Numbered from the stretch's first letter, positions 35,175 to 49,286 are shown. The stretch is DNA of 64,000 bases from Sycobia sp. Sy_11 (GCA_018907035.1 JACCIC010000098.1:1028501-1092500); one strand, 5' to 3'. Numbers and translations are program-made. The notes: generated by a model not told the origin, from the sequence alone.

Positions 35175-36593
35175 ACCGCACGTTCCCGTAACCTTTCTCG
35201 ATCTTTGATCGATGACGCGTCGTGCCACGCGCACTCACGCTCACCGCAAGTGGGCGCGACCGTGCTCATGAGCTCCTTTAGGCTTTCATACGAATGGGTC
35301 GGGATGAAAATCTCGCTACCTCGGTGGGGGGGGGGGGTCAGGGAAGATTTATAAATCATAAATATTTCAAAAAACATAAATATCTACATAGGGGGGGGGG
35401 GACCTTTGTAAAGCGCCATCGCCGCCGCGGCGGCGATTCTGTTCAGCTGCGCGCGGTGTCGCAAGCTACGCGAGGCGTCTCGTCGAGCCGAGTTTCGTTA
35501 GATTTACAATAAAGATTCGGGTGGCGCGCGGGGACGGCCGATCATATTAATTAAATCCGCATTGTTCGCCGGCCACGCGGTCGATTGTACTATGGTTTAA
35601 TAATAAAACAAAAAGACGCTTCAATGGAATACCGCCTCTGGCGCAGTTTCGGTTGAAAGTTACAAGTTGAAAAGCCCAAATTATATATATATATATAAAT
35701 ATTTGCCGATAGATCCGGCGGATTTCGTAAAGGACGATTTATCTTGAAGCGTCGACATTCAGAAATTGGCCCGTGCACGGAACCGATAGAATTACCAGTG
35801 GCCTTAATTTTATGTATCCTCCGTGATTTCTTCTCCGCGTCTAATTTCCCGTGTCCGATGGCACACACGGCAGGGTGAAATAAAAATTCACCAATCGGAA
35901 CGAGGCAAATAAGTGCGGGTAATTAAGGAAGCAATTGCCCGGCATTAATCTCGCGCAACGCGCGATTATTATCCGCGACAGCTGCAAAAAGCTAATTATT
36001 TCAGTATTCTTCCCGATGGGTAGATGTATATATATATTTCAAGTTCGAATTATTATAAATGTCAAACTTGAGCATCTGTATTTATATAAATTTTCACCGG
36101 AATTATCTCAATGTCAGCTTTGACGACATTGAGCTCGGCATCGTATATTACGCGTCCTTTTCCTTCTTTTTTCGCGCCCCTTTCGCCCTACCGCCCCGTC
36201 GCGATTCGACGGACTCGATTTCGGCCCAATTGTATGTATATATAGATAATACCTGGGGCAAAAACTCGCGCTGAAAAACGACGCAGGAATGAAGTTTGCC
36301 TTGTCTCAATCGTGGACGGTGTACGATAGCGTATGTATTTATGGTGTATATATATATATATATGCCGTTATGTTTTAGACTTCCTTTTTTCATTGGCAGA
36401 AGGAGTACGGCTTTCGATATTAAAATTCATGTATATAAACACGATAATGAAATATACATCTGTATGCCAGAATTAAACACACACACACACAGACACAGAC
36501 ACACACATTTCACCATATACCGAGGAACAGCTCAAATAATATATAACACTAACAGTAACGACAGTAGCAACAACAAAAACAAGAAAAACGACG

Positions 36594-36613
36594 ATAATAA
36601 TAATAATAATAAT
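36594..36613. repeat. (AAT)n triplet run
   Basis: Follows about 50 bp of AAC/ACG-rich low-complexity sequence. Confidence 0.93.
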
Positions 36614-37293
36614 ACACGCGTCAAAATATTTTTTTACTATCTTTGACATTTACATAATTGGACGGATGATTTTCCGTCTTCATCTACTACCTGCTTTCTC
36701 TTTTGACAAACGATTAATATACGCTCTTCGCGAATGACTTTTTTTTTCACATTTTTCTGTCTATTATTTTGCGATTAGATGGCGAATAACATAGATATGC
36801 CCTATTCTTAATCTATTGAGAAACTAGCTCCCACACAGCTTATCAATTTCTTGTTCCAGGCTTTATCCCGGCGAATCTCTTCACTAACGCTTTTTATTCC
36901 CCTACGACGAGTCAGAATCAACCAATTCCCATTCCTGCAGCTGTTTAGCACAGCTACAGATTGATTAGTTTTTTTTTCATTCTTGATTAAGTCTTTAACG
37001 AATTCTGCATTTTGGATATTGTGCGGAGATTGCGCGATAAAAAGCCATGAAAAAAATCACCTCAAAATTTTCTGTAAATAAATCGTCTTCCTTGTTAAAG
37101 TATTAAGATTAAAAATATAATGAACATATGGCAACATAAGCATTCTACCATCTTTTTTATATACAGTGGTATTTTTATTTTTTGTTACTTATTTTCATTA
37201 ATGCCAGAAGTCTTAAAAATGTTCATTCCCGATAATAAATAATTTATATTTGAAATTCTTTGACACCGACATTACGCGGGTGGCGACGGAAAA

Positions 37294-37294
<1 letters not shown>

Positions 37295-37341
<47 letters not shown>
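37295..37341. repeat. (TA)n array, 47 bp
   Basis: Uninterrupted. Confidence 0.97.
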
Positions 37342-37344
<3 letters not shown>

Positions 37345-37571
37345 TAATAACAATAATAAAGCAGTACATAAAATTTCAGACGTATAGTGTTAATTATGTT
37401 CCCTTCTTTCGCGTACAGCCCCATCGTTTTACAATATTGTGCAATTCGTTTAAAATAATTTATGCTTCATTCAGGCCTTCCATTTGTTTTTTTATTTATT
37501 TAATAATCGCACATAATTATATGCACGTACATTTATAAAGCCTTAATTTAATAATTAATATTCAATCGTTT

Positions 37572-37575
<4 letters not shown>

Positions 37576-37621
<46 letters not shown>
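37576..37621. repeat. (TA)n array, 46 bp
   Basis: Only 234 bp from the preceding TA array. Confidence 0.97.
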
Positions 37622-37623
<2 letters not shown>

Positions 37624-38015
37624 ACATCATGGGTTTTAAATCATTAGCTTAACGATATTTCAATCAACCCATTCTCTCCAATCCACTTTGTTCCCATTAA
37701 TCATCATTCGTATAAAATAAAGGGGAGCAATAACTTCCTCGATCCGTGAGTCGCACCGTGTGGGCTTCTCCGATTCGCAGTCCTAATATGCGATTGTTTG
37801 CGCATACATATTTCAAGGTCTGTGGCGCGGAAACGAACTTTTCAGATACATTCCCGTAATTTGCCGGCGAAAAGAATTTGCCGCGGAAGAGAACTTTTTA
37901 CATGCATCGTGCAATTTTGCCGATCTTCATGTCCGCATAGGTCGAATTATAATTATGTTTTTATAATTTAAAATACAATTACATTTAATTAGATTTGCCC
38001 AGGCGCAAAAAATTA

Positions 38016-38017
<2 letters not shown>

Positions 38018-38067
<50 letters not shown>
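38018..38067. repeat. (TA)n array, 50 bp
   Basis: Third of three long TA arrays within 780 bp. Confidence 0.97.
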
Positions 38068-38071
<4 letters not shown>

Positions 38072-40006
38072 TGCAGGCCAAAACACAGATCCAGAACCCC
38101 CCGCAGCTCTGGCTCGCATCTCCGGAAAAGATTTATGATTTTATATCGTGCGCGCAGCCTCATATATGTTATATATTGCTTATAAAATTTAAACGTCCGC
38201 ATTATATACATTAAGTCGCTTCTTGCCCATGAATGAGATGCGTAAAAAAAAGAAAAAAAGGAAAAAAAATGTAATTGCCTTAACCGTTCATTTTTAATTC
38301 TCAGAACTAAATTTATGTAAGATATACATTTATAAGTGCCTCTTTATTTATTCTCTTATAAATTTAACGCGCATGTCATTGTATTTAGTGAAAGTGCAAA
38401 ATTACAGGGAGTTATCTTAAGTTATTTACATAAAAGAGGTTTCTATATATATATATATATATAAATTATAATTTTTATTTCTATCATTGAAAACAACTTT
38501 AATAATTCAAATAGATAGTTATTCATCGATCGTTTTAATAAATACTTACTTAATTCAAAAACAGTTTTGTTAATTTTAATTAAATCCTTATTTGTTCATA
38601 AATAATATATTTTATTTAACATTTTCCTTTTCTTTGGCAAACGCGGTATTCAAATATTTATTTAGAATTGCTCAATTTTCTTTTCGCTATGCTAATAGAT
38701 ATGCGTCAAGTCAAAGCTGTAGGATGACTATATTATAAGGCTATATATTTTTTTTACTTATTTATTTGTTTAGCAGTTATTCTAAAAATAAAAAAAAAAT
38801 CCCTTAAACACAAAACTCGTAGAAGATTTGACAAATTGCCATCGGTACAAGCCTGAAGCAAAAATAAGAATGGTCTATTTTTACTATATATAGTACGGAA
38901 AAAATTAGCCTTTCCGAGCGTTTTTATTCAACTCGCGCAATATTGGGACAATTCGCAACTCGATTGTTTGAAGTAAACCAGCCCCCGGGCGACGAACGTA
39001 TTCATATATATACACACTTGTGTTGGTATAAAATCGTATAATGGAAATGGCAGTTTTTTTATTTGTATATTGTATTTCTAATTCTTTCTACGGGTCGTTA
39101 GAGCGAATGATTTATTTATCGCTCGATGTAACGCAATAATAGAAACTCGTTTTTTTCCTTTTTATTTTTTTTTTTTTAAAGATAGAGAAGAATGAATATC
39201 GATGGTGATTTACGTTATTTTGCATCATATGTCACCACAAAAATGCCATTTTGTTAATAATTAATTATAATATTGGCAAATAAAATTTTCTTAGATGATA
39301 AAATGAAATTGGACGAGTGAATTTAAAAAAAAATCCGAATGACTCGGAATAATTCGTGATTACGGCCGAAAGTCTCTTTCCAAATGCCAATCGGATAAAG
39401 TTAACGTAAGTATAGAGACCGTTCCCAATAAAGTATAAATCAGAAGAAACGAAAGTAGAAAGGAATGGAAATGAGAATAAATGCAAAGGAGCGGGGCGAA
39501 TGTGAATAACGGGCAAATAATCCGCAGAGGTTTTATATAAAGTCCAGAGACGACGTCTAAGGATTCAAAGTTTCAAAAAAAAAAACACAACAGACTGACC
39601 TTTAAACGTAGCCAGTACATTGCGGATGGTTCTTAATAAAAAAAAAAAACAAAAAAAAACAAAAAAAAAACACCTCTTTCTCTTCTTTGTCCTAATTTAC
39701 CATTTATCGAATGGATTTTGAATGCACACCGCTGTAAAGAAAACAACAATTAGTTGAATTTTTTATTATTACTCTTATAGATGAAAAAGTGTGATTTTGA
39801 TTTGGAAAAAAATTAATAAAAGAACATTTCGTTTACAGAGATTTGTGAGACTTAGCAACTGCCACTGAAGTGTAATTTTAACGATTTCATTTCAAATCGC
39901 GTAAAATATACAATGTATTGTATTCAAAAACAATAACATAGTTACGATCTAAAAAGTAATATATGCAGATAATATTTGGATCTTCGTGACATTCTATGTT
40001 TGTATA
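38068..40006. other. intergenic, AT-rich, no gene seen
   Basis: Contains a short TA run (38444-38463) and A-rich runs broken by single C (39641-39672). Confidence 0.6.
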
Positions 40007-40008
40007 TA

Positions 40009-40031
40009 CAGTCTGTCAAGTAAGAGCGTGG
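40009..40031 (+). repeat. probable terminal inverted repeat (left end) of the Tc1-like relic
   Basis: CAGTCTGTCAAGTAAGAGCG and three more bases, preceded by TA at 40007-40008, the usual Tc1/mariner target dinucleotide. The TACAGT start is typical of this superfamily. No matching inverted copy is seen to the right of 41070, so the other end is diverged or deleted. Confidence 0.6.
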
Positions 40032-41070
40032 TCGTGTTAATTTACAAAAAAATTGATTGATGAAACTTTCATATATATATATATTGTACACATTACAAAA
40101 GATGATGCAAATCAGTAAATAATGTGTCTAATCACCACTGGCGTCCATAATTGCCTGGCATCTAATGCTTTTTACTAATTTGACGACGTATTCTAGTGGC
40201 AACGATCTCCAGATCCGACGAATTTAGTAAGACAACTCCTTGAGTGTGTGAGTCTCCTACGAAGCTTCTGTTTAATATATGTCCACAGATTTTCAATAGG
40301 GGTTGCATCGGACGACTCCGACGGTCAATCCAATGTAACGATGTCAGATTGAGTCATCCACTCAGTACAGAGGTTGCTGCGGTCTTTAGGATCGTTGTCC
40401 TGCAGAATACAATCTTCATTTTTTCTGATAAACCATTGTTTGGCAGATGGCAGTAAAGCCTTTTTATAGATTTTTATCATTTCTCGGCACTTAGGTTATC
40501 AATAAAGAGGTGCAAAGTGCCGAATCCCTGTTTTGAGAAGCAGCCCCAAAGGTGCATCTTTATTCCGTGTTTTACGGTCCGTCTAACAAGCCTACTACGT
40601 GCCCATATAGAACATTCGCCAGTAAAAATGAAATTGTCAAAATCTCTATCAATATTCTCATGCGCCCAAGCGAGTCGCTTTGTCACATGTTTTTCAATCA
40701 ACGGAGGCTTCTTCATTGAGTTGCGCCATTTCAGGCCACGAGTACGAAGATGGGTTCGAATAGTTTCACAGGATATATCAAAACCTTTTGCCATTAAATT
40801 TGCTTGTCCTTGCCGCAGTGTTAAAGCAGAATTCCGCGAAAACATATTCACTATTCTTCATCTTTTTGTCCACTTTTCCTATCGAGTCACGTTCTGGTAA
40901 ATCAGCGACATTTTTAGCCACTTTAAATCGCTGTACCCACTTCTGTATAAATGCGTTCGACTTTCTCATATATTTAGCAGCCGCTGATTGCGACATTTTG
41001 GGACTCTTCGGATGGATGCAAAGAGGAACACACGGCTTCGTAACGCGGCGCGTACTTAGCACTCATGGCA
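40009..41070 (-). pseudogene. Tc1/mariner-type transposase relic
   Basis: Degenerate DDE transposase read on the minus strand. In order: helix-turn-helix region (SAAAKYMRKSNAFIQKW at about 41000-40940), a frameshift near 40850, the second DNA-binding segment (LTLRQGQANLMAKGFDIS), KPPLIEKHVTKRLAWAHENID, then the catalytic core. The first catalytic aspartate is lost (FTGEC where the family has TDE), followed by an apparent deletion before RTVKH, then WGCFSKQGFGTLHLF. After a second frameshift near 40475 come QDNDPK (second aspartate) and SSDATPIENLW (third acidic residue), with an in-frame stop between them. It cannot make an active enzyme. The set of motifs is typical of insect Tc1-like elements. 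Confidence 0.9.
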
Positions 41071-41251
41071 TTTAATGTGATTCTCATTCAAAAGATCAAC
41101 GACAACTGAATCTTTGTTGACAAGACATTAAAAACCAACCTTCCATCTGGCTGTAAAAGAAGTTTCCTTAAAAAAATTCCGATCTATATGACCAATTTGG
41201 ATATATAGAGTCACAAATTCGAACAGAGCACTGTCATAGTGCGATGAAAAT

Positions 41252-41263
<12 letters not shown>

Positions 41264-41312
<49 letters not shown>
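41264..41312. repeat. (TA)n array, 49 bp
   Basis: Preceded by TACATACATACA units. Confidence 0.97.
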
Positions 41313-41316
<4 letters not shown>

Positions 41317-41521
41317 AAATGGTAAAGTTTTTATCGTGAGCTTTTTCATTCGTCATCTCCATCTATACTTTTCCGTAATCAACGCGCGACCATTTTTCTC
41401 TTTATTGCGCAACCTTTACAATACAAGCCTCGACGTACGTCGATGATAATGATATTCTTTACCTCATAGAAGCCAGCCGAGTAATTAGATCCGTGCGCAC
41501 CTTCGCGGTAAATAATATGTA

Positions 41522-41543
41522 TGTGTGTGTGTGTGTGTGTGTG
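41522..41543. repeat. (GT)n array, 22 bp
   Basis: Uninterrupted GT units. Confidence 0.96.
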
Positions 41544-43534
41544 CAAATCTCTTCAGAGCTTAATATATATATATATATAGAGGATTAATATAATACAGTT
41601 TCTATCGTACAGTATACTCAATAATATGCCGCAATTGCGGCCGTGTCCCTCGTCTTTCTTTAACCGACAGTTTTTAAGAAAGATGGACGTGCGAAGCTAC
41701 AGTTTCTATAAAATTAACGCGATTCGCACGGACAATGAACTGTATTTCATTCTACATACGCGATAACCAATGAAAATTCGTGGAGACGAAGTTTCAGCGA
41801 TATCGTTCGATTCGTTCTGAACTCAGAAGGCTGGAAGTAGGTTACTTTTTAAAAATACCTTAGATCTTCGAAAAATTATAAAGATTTTACGATGTTTTTT
41901 ACCGACTAACGAGCGATCCCAGGTTCATACGTTAGATAAAATTTGTTTACTCAAAAAAAAAAGATTTTTTTAAATATTCCATTGCTTTTTAAGACTTAGA
42001 TATAAGCCGTCGACGATTCTCAAATTAATCGAAAATATTGATTTGCCATTTCAACAATAAATATGTTATCGAAAAATTCACCTCTTAAGGGTGAATTCAC
42101 CTTTTAATCCTGACCATCCAAGACTAGAGAAAACTAGTTTTAATACTCAAAAAACAGCGGTTAAATCACTCTTTAGGTTATCATTCATTATGCATTTCTG
42201 TTGAAAGCCTTTAGATGATTGCTGAGAACGTTTAAACTTCCAGAACATATGTTTATCAACTTAATCTTGTTGCCTGAATAAAAGTAGCATCGCTAACGAA
42301 GATTTTTTCTCATTAATGTTATTATTCGTAATGCTTGAAAGGTATATAATAGAATTTTTGTCGAATCTCTTTAAAACACTTTCGACAATTTTTATACGTG
42401 ATTTTGTGATGAACTAAAAAATTCTGAATAATTCTAGCAAAGTTTATTTTATTGATAAAAATTTTTTGTTGAAAGTCGATAATGTGCGAGTCGAAGAATC
42501 GTGCGTCTTTCAAGTCCGCTAGGGTCGATTTTTTTAAACAATTAAATCAGCAATATCTTGAAGGAAAGCTCGGAACATTTTCAATTTGACTGATTTATTG
42601 TCTATTTTTTTTTTCTAAAACTGACGAACCAACGCAAGAGGCATAGAATATTTAATTTTTCACATATGTACGATACTCATTGACAATCTCTGCACGTATC
42701 AACTTATTTTTGAAAACTCAAGTAGCATTAAGAAGTTGATCCTGCATTATTGTAGTTGCAATCGGCTGCGACGTACTAATTTCCACATTTTTATTGATAT
42801 TATTTCGTCTCACAAAATGTGGTTAAAAATTGTCATTCATAAAAGGTCCTTAAAATTTGCAAAAGTGTAAACTGAAATTTTTTCTTGTTAATTGAAATTT
42901 TACTTTATGTTTGATACATTAATTAAAAATTTAAGTATAATTGTTCATTTTAATTCTTAAAAGTATTACTGAATAATGTTTTGAAGCTTTTAACTTTGAA
43001 TTTTGAAGATTTGAAGTTTCATAAACCCTAAAGAACTGAATATTCATATATGATGAGTTTTAAGAGCTTTTTTTTTAGGATGCTTATATATAGCTTTTTA
43101 GTGAAAGTACCATTAGCACGATGAGTAAGAATTATCGTTTCGGGCGAAGTTTTAAATCAGAAGACAAAAATTAACGTTTCTCGAAGTTCGGAAATTCTCT
43201 TCGACATTTAGATCGATTTCATGAGGATTGCACAACGAGTAATTAATTAAACGATCAACTTAAAGTGAAAAAATTCGATATTTTTACAGTTAAATTTCAT
43301 TTTCGAGTAATGGCACTTTTTGTTTTCGAGTTCTTAACGATCACAATTAAAGAGAAAAAAATCGTTGAAAATTCTAACGATTTTTAACCATTTAAGCATT
43401 TTTTCAGACAAATTTTCCTTCAGCTCGGAGCTTTGAAAAACGGGTGAAAAAATGCCATAAGATTCCTGACTGGTTAACGAATGCAATGAAATAAGGTTGA
43501 ATTTAACATACAGTTGATTGTACTGTTAAAAACT

Positions 43535-43538
<4 letters not shown>

Positions 43539-43577
<39 letters not shown>
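43539..43577. repeat. (TA)n array, 39 bp
   Basis: Immediately before a GC-rich patch (about 43610-43930). Confidence 0.97.
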
Positions 43578-43580
<3 letters not shown>

Positions 43581-44039
43581 GATGACGTAGCATACGCATC
43601 ATAATCGTCTCTTACGATCTTACATGTGTATACATAATAAACATGTCTTTATAAAACTTTTGACGGGGTCTCGCGTGAAAATATAACGGCTCTTGCGCAA
43701 GGAGCAGCGCGCGTGCGCGCCCGCCGCGTACTATAATAATAATCACCCGCGAGAGGCGGCAAGCTTTAATTTTGCGCAACGAGAGGAGATTGAAAAGAGT
43801 TCGCGGCGACGACGGAGCATACTGCGTTAACAAGCGCCCCGCGCGTTACGCGATATATCTCGTTTTGCCCGGTCAGTGTGGGTATATATAATACACACAC
43901 ACACACCCGCGCGCACAGAGAGAGAGAGAGAAAACACATATAATATGAGGCAAAGTCACGGAACCGTAATTTAGATATGGAGCAAAAGGAAAAAAGGAAA
44001 CGCCGGAAAAGTATGAGAGAAAAGGAGAAGGATCGAGGG

Positions 44040-44040
<1 letters not shown>

Positions 44041-44101
<61 letters not shown>

Positions 44102-44104
44102 ATG
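44041..44104. repeat. compound (TA)n then (TATG)n microsatellite
   Basis: TA units to 44077, then about six TATG units. Confidence 0.96.
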
Positions 44105-45860
44105 TATATATTATATGGGACGGTGCGGAAAAAGTTGCTGGCGAGAATGTGAAAGTGGGCTAAGCGATATTATAAAACTTTACCGTACGCAATAGAAATA
44201 TGTGTATCTTTGTATATATATATAATATACGTTACATATGGAAAGCATCGTTGGTCGCTGAAAACATGTTCCTCATAATGGAAGGATGGCAGAAAATAAT
44301 AAGATCATTTCGAATCTATATACTTATGCTTACAGATTATAGGTTTATGGACAGCGACGGAAATGGAAATCAACGAGTTTTAGTATTGTGACGAATAATA
44401 TGTGCATGTGCCTATATGTACGACACGAGAAAAAATTGGGAAAAACAATGATTTCAAAGATAGAGGGCGAAATATTAATTCAAAACAATGGTTTGCTCTT
44501 CCGATCCAATGTAGAATAAGTCCGAGGATGATCTACCAATACGTCTCACCCGTTAATATTCATTTTATAGATCATGGATTATAATCACTTTTGCGAACAA
44601 ATGAACAATTTTTTAATAAAATTTATTTGGAAAGTCACCGCAATTGTGAAAATATGTCTGTAGCATTCAGATAATGTCATTATTTGTCATTCAAAAAATG
44701 AACAAACAGTTACGATATAAGTTTTAGCAGATTTCGATTCATCTTGCTCATGCGATTCGTCATTTTCAACGATAATACATAGAAAAGTAATCGAAGAAAT
44801 CAATTTTACTTTAATATTTTTATGAAATAATGGAAAACTTTAAAATTGTTAGATACGTGAGCAAATCGATACTTGGACGTTTTTATAAATGACGTTTCGC
44901 GCAAAGCCAGGGTATTGACTTTTATACCATTCGATAATAATCTGTGCGATAATAACGAATTTTTCATTCGTAATGACTATTTATATATATATATACTATT
45001 CATAGTATGCCAGTAATTTAAATTGTTTCCTTTTAATAATAAAAAGTTTAAAAATTAAAGAAATAATTTATTTTAATAATATTCAATTTTTTTTTATATA
45101 GATTTGCATGTATTCATGTCGATAGATTAATCTGTTCTAGAACTGTTGAATGAAATCGAATTAAAATTCGTGAAATTCACGCAATGCGAAAAATTACGTA
45201 TATTTTATACAAGGAACAAAACATACATTTCACCTACAATAAATTATACATCTATAACATCATAATAATTTACGACTTATTTATAAAATTTAATCTTGCT
45301 ACTTCTCGAAATTAATTTTATACATGTTATATGAGATTTCAATCGTAATTGCCGAGACTGGTATGAAAGATTAGTTCTATTGAAACTGCATTATATACAC
45401 GCGCGTTTTATTTGACGATTGATTAATTTTTTTTAAATTCAAGCGTATTTATAAAAATCTATAAAAATGAACAATAGAATGCAATGAAATAACGTATGAA
45501 GTTTTAAATACCGTGACCGAAGACATGATATTTAATTCGATTTTTTCCTTCTACAATTGTCATTCTATAAATTACTTGATATATCATAAAAAAATTCAAC
45601 GTTTTATTTGCAAAGAAAGCATTTCACTCACGTGAAAAATTAACCATTTCGCTTTCAATATCGTTAACAACGAAAATCTCCGTTTCTGAATTTTTCATTT
45701 CAAAAAAAAAAAAAAAAACAAAAAAACAAAAACAAAAAAAAATACTCGCGTGTCGATGCGATAGCGCACGGAGTCAAGTTTCGCGTACGTAATTCGAACG
45801 ACTTTCTCAATGCATCTCTCATATAAGTTCATTCCCATATATATGTATGTGCGTATATAA

Positions 45861-45861
<1 letters not shown>

Positions 45862-45907
<46 letters not shown>
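45862..45907. repeat. (TA)n array, 46 bp
   Basis: Uninterrupted. Confidence 0.97.
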
Positions 45908-45911
<4 letters not shown>

Positions 45912-47012
45912 CTCACCCGAAGGTGGTAAAAGTCCAAATTCCGGCAAGTTAATAACGGAGAAGCAAAATTTAGCAAGTACGAGAGTTTTATCGGAATTTT
46001 TATGGTCCGTATCCATTGAGTCGATAAAACGCAGCGGCACTCGAATGGAATTTAAGTGCATTCGGTTTTATTTTTAATTCAGCTAAGTGTACATGTATAT
46101 ACCCTGATGTAGATTTATTTGGTATTGTAATTGACATTGATATATACCTCCGTACAGCCTCTTATATATACTTTACTATTATTTTATACTTCATATTCCT
46201 CGGTAAAATATCCGTTTAATTTGTCTATAAAATTCTAACATATACAGTTTAATGATATAAGTAGTGATAATGTATAATGTATGGGGTAAAAATGAACATA
46301 ATTAGGTCCCAACAGGATAATATATTTTAAAATGTAAGGCAGATTTCATGATTTGTTTTAAACATACGAAGCTAAAAATCTCGAAAAACGATATGTTCAT
46401 CTATAATGATTGAATTATACTTATTAATTTAATTACATAAATTGTTGGTTGAGTCCTAATTAAATTGTTAGTTTCTTTTAGATTATATATATCGTTTTTT
46501 TCCATTTCGAAAAAGCTTTAATTTAAAATAAATACACAGAATTTCAGTACATTAATATAATAAAAAAATAAAACCTGTTTTTAAATAATTTTAAGATATG
46601 TAATACATATGTGAATTAATACAAGTCTTTTTATTCAAATTTGAATTAATACCTAAAAGAGCACACGTATGTCTATTGGTAAAGAAAGCGTCCACGGGCT
46701 CGATGAGGGCGCTGCTAATGTAAATAAATATGGACGGTAATTGGCATATTTTTGCAAAGTTTAAATGAAGTAACTATTTTTGCTTGATAAAAGTAGAAGA
46801 ATGTATTACAAATAATTTTACGTCTTCAATTACATGATTTATTCGATTACATTAAATAATCTGTTCTGTTCTTTGTATTTATCCTATGTATGTCTTTTTC
46901 CTCTTAAATAAATGAACTATTATTATTATTATTATTTAACTATAATTATCACGATAAGTATCTTCATGTACATATAAATTATAGATAAATAAAAGGTACG
47001 AATCTTTTTGTT

Positions 47013-47015
<3 letters not shown>

Positions 47016-47064
<49 letters not shown>
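47016..47064. repeat. (TA)n array, 49 bp
   Basis: Uninterrupted, followed by a short imperfect extension. Confidence 0.96.
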
Positions 47065-47072
<8 letters not shown>

Positions 47073-48060
47073 GTTTTCATTTATCCGTTTTAAAATTTAC
47101 TGGAACGGACAGCATGTTTTTTAAGAATTCCCACCTGCGCACGGACGTCTGCAATAAATATCACTTATATATTTAATTGAATTTTACTTCTGGATATACA
47201 TTAAGAATATTAGCTTAATAGATGTCTCCTTACTTATCTGGAAAATAATGGTCACTTCCATCAAAATTATTAATAATGACGATACTTAATATTCTCATCC
47301 ATTCTTCATGTTATCAACTAATTCGATTTTATTAAATAGATATACCTGTTGAAATGCGATGAAAATTTAAATTAGTGTTAATCCTCTGTCTCGAAGCTAA
47401 ATCGCTTACAGAACAACGTCGTCTAGCTATTCTCGATGTTTTATCCATTGATTTTAGTTAATTAAGTAATGCTCTCTTTTGACTGTGATGAAATTGGAAA
47501 TTTCACTGATGTGAACAATACTTTTTACTTGGTTAATGTGAGTTCATATCAGACGTGTTTATTAGTTCTTAGAATATTTAAGCTCTTGATAATGAGAAAT
47601 TCTTCCATGTGCCGAAACTAGGCAAAAAAAAAAAGAAAAAACTAATTTCACCGATTTGGACACTCGGTAGATTTACGAAAATTGCTGTGAAACATTAATA
47701 AAAAGACATATAAATGATATGAAATTTGATTTGAAATTCATTATATTTTATTGCACTAAAACTGCATAGGGTAGAATGATAAAATAAATCTGATTGTTGA
47801 GAAATAGCTAAGTATATCCATTATCACTTATTACTTAGCTATGCGAATTTGCTGAGAAACATGATATTCCTCCATATTACGTTACTATCTTATTATTTAT
47901 TAAAACACAATAAATAGATATATATAAACCTTACATAAAGAAGTCCATCGCATTTAGATTCGACTATTTTTCCGCGCCTTTGAAATACCTAAGTCGAATA
48001 AATCTTTTTAAATATCAAACATACATATAAATAAGAAAACGTGTGGACAAAAAACTAACA
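47065..48060. other. intergenic, AT-rich, no gene seen
   Basis: No repeat or open frame of note. Confidence 0.6.
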
Positions 48061-48760
48061 AAAAAAAAAAAAACAAAACAAACTCAAATAGCAAAATGTT
48101 TCCATAGTGACGGCGCTCGTCTCGTCACCCCCCAACGAACTCCACGCCTGACTATTTCCAATATTAAAAGCCCACGTCGAGGGCGTCGGACGCCTGATCA
48201 TCAGAAAAAGAACGAACCTTCCTCGAGGCTTCGCTCTTTCCCTAGCCCGTGAGCTTGCCAACGCGCCCCCCCCCCCTCCTCGCCCCATCCACGCGCGCTG
48301 CACACGGCATCGTCGTCGGCTTCCTTCTCGAGAGTCGATCGGGCGACGAGCCGCGCATCTTTTGGCCCCGCGGCGACGAGGACGATGCAACCGCCGCCGA
48401 GCGAGTCGTTCGCAAAACGTTCGCGAGTTGTCCAAGGACGATGCCGTTACACCCGTACATATCTCGCCTCCACGCCCCTCCACGGGCCGTGGGCTTTCGC
48501 TGCGAAAGCAGGATAATTTTTCATTTTTTTTTTTCCCCGAACGTACGCGGGAAAGTCTCCTCTGTCGCGCGCGCGCCGCTTGTATAGCCTCTTTTCATCG
48601 CTTACTCGGTCCCATACCGGTAGGTATAATCTCGAGGCTTTAAAAAGCTTTCGCGTCAGCTTTTTACAGGCGGCCGCGATCGCCGTCGAGGATATCGGGT
48701 GTAGAAGCGACGCGTCTATCGGGCATCTGAAATATAAATGATTACGCTCGAAGTTCTTCT
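48061..48760. other. GC-rich CpG patch, no gene recognised
   Basis: Open frames on both strands (48055-48483 minus, 48249-48587 plus) mirror each other and are arginine, serine and proline rich. It resembles the other CpG patches and could be a promoter or unannotated first exon; no TATA-initiator pair was convincing. Confidence 0.4.
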
Positions 48761-48793
48761 CTCTTTTTTCTTTTTTGCTCAGCTCTTTTTTTG

Positions 48794-48812
48794 TTTTTTT
48801 TTTTTTTTTTTT
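48794..48812. repeat. poly-T run, 19 bp
   Basis: Just after the CpG patch. Confidence 0.93.
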
Positions 48813-49286
48813 AAACGACGCGAACTCTTATTACGAAGGTGAGCATTGGTCAGAACCCGTTCAAATTAGTGGTGGATACTTTTAACGTGTGTTTTTATCG
48901 TACATCCAGGTTTCCATATTCTCGAACGAAAATTATTATTTATAATTATGTATTTTCTAGAAAATTGACGAAATTTATTTGAATAAATGAAAATTATTTG
49001 TCAGGATTTGGTGTAAAATCGGTCACAAAAAACTCAGTACACTGATATATGGAGTGTGATTAAGACATAATGAGACTTTTCATAGTATCATTGGATAGTA
49101 TTTACTCGCTCGTGCAAATAAATGCTGCGCCCTTCCACGTAATACAGTTAGTCTATAATTATTATGCCAAGGTTTTCTTCCATCTTCAAAAGCGATTTTT
49201 AGCCAACTCTGAAATGCACTTTTCCACATATGACACTCTAAACTACTGCCTCGGCTGCTCCGATTTTATTTCGTCCTTTTTTTTGC

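Larger units (their letters stand above)
34850..37294. other. intergenic, mixed composition, no gene recognised
   Basis: GC-richer at about 34860-35580, with two G-runs (35326-35337 and 35391-35401). Then AT-rich, with CA patches (36478-36508) and AAC/AAT triplet-rich DNA at about 36540-36615. Confidence 0.5.
41071..43538. other. intergenic, AT-rich, no gene seen
   Basis: Holds a (TA)n array (41264-41312), a GT array (41522-41543) and a short (TA)n run (41562-41579). A small inverted repeat TTCACC-tcttaag-GGTGAA sits near 42077-42096. Confidence 0.6.
43578..47015. other. intergenic, no gene recognised
   Basis: GC-rich patch (about 43610-43930) with CA, CGCG and GA short runs, then AT-rich DNA. 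A-rich run broken by single C at 45704-45740. A CTCF-like word lies at 46702-46715. Confidence 0.5.

Noticed and set aside
42077..42096. Six-base inverted repeat around TCTTAAG
   Set aside because: Arms too short to stand out in AT-rich DNA.
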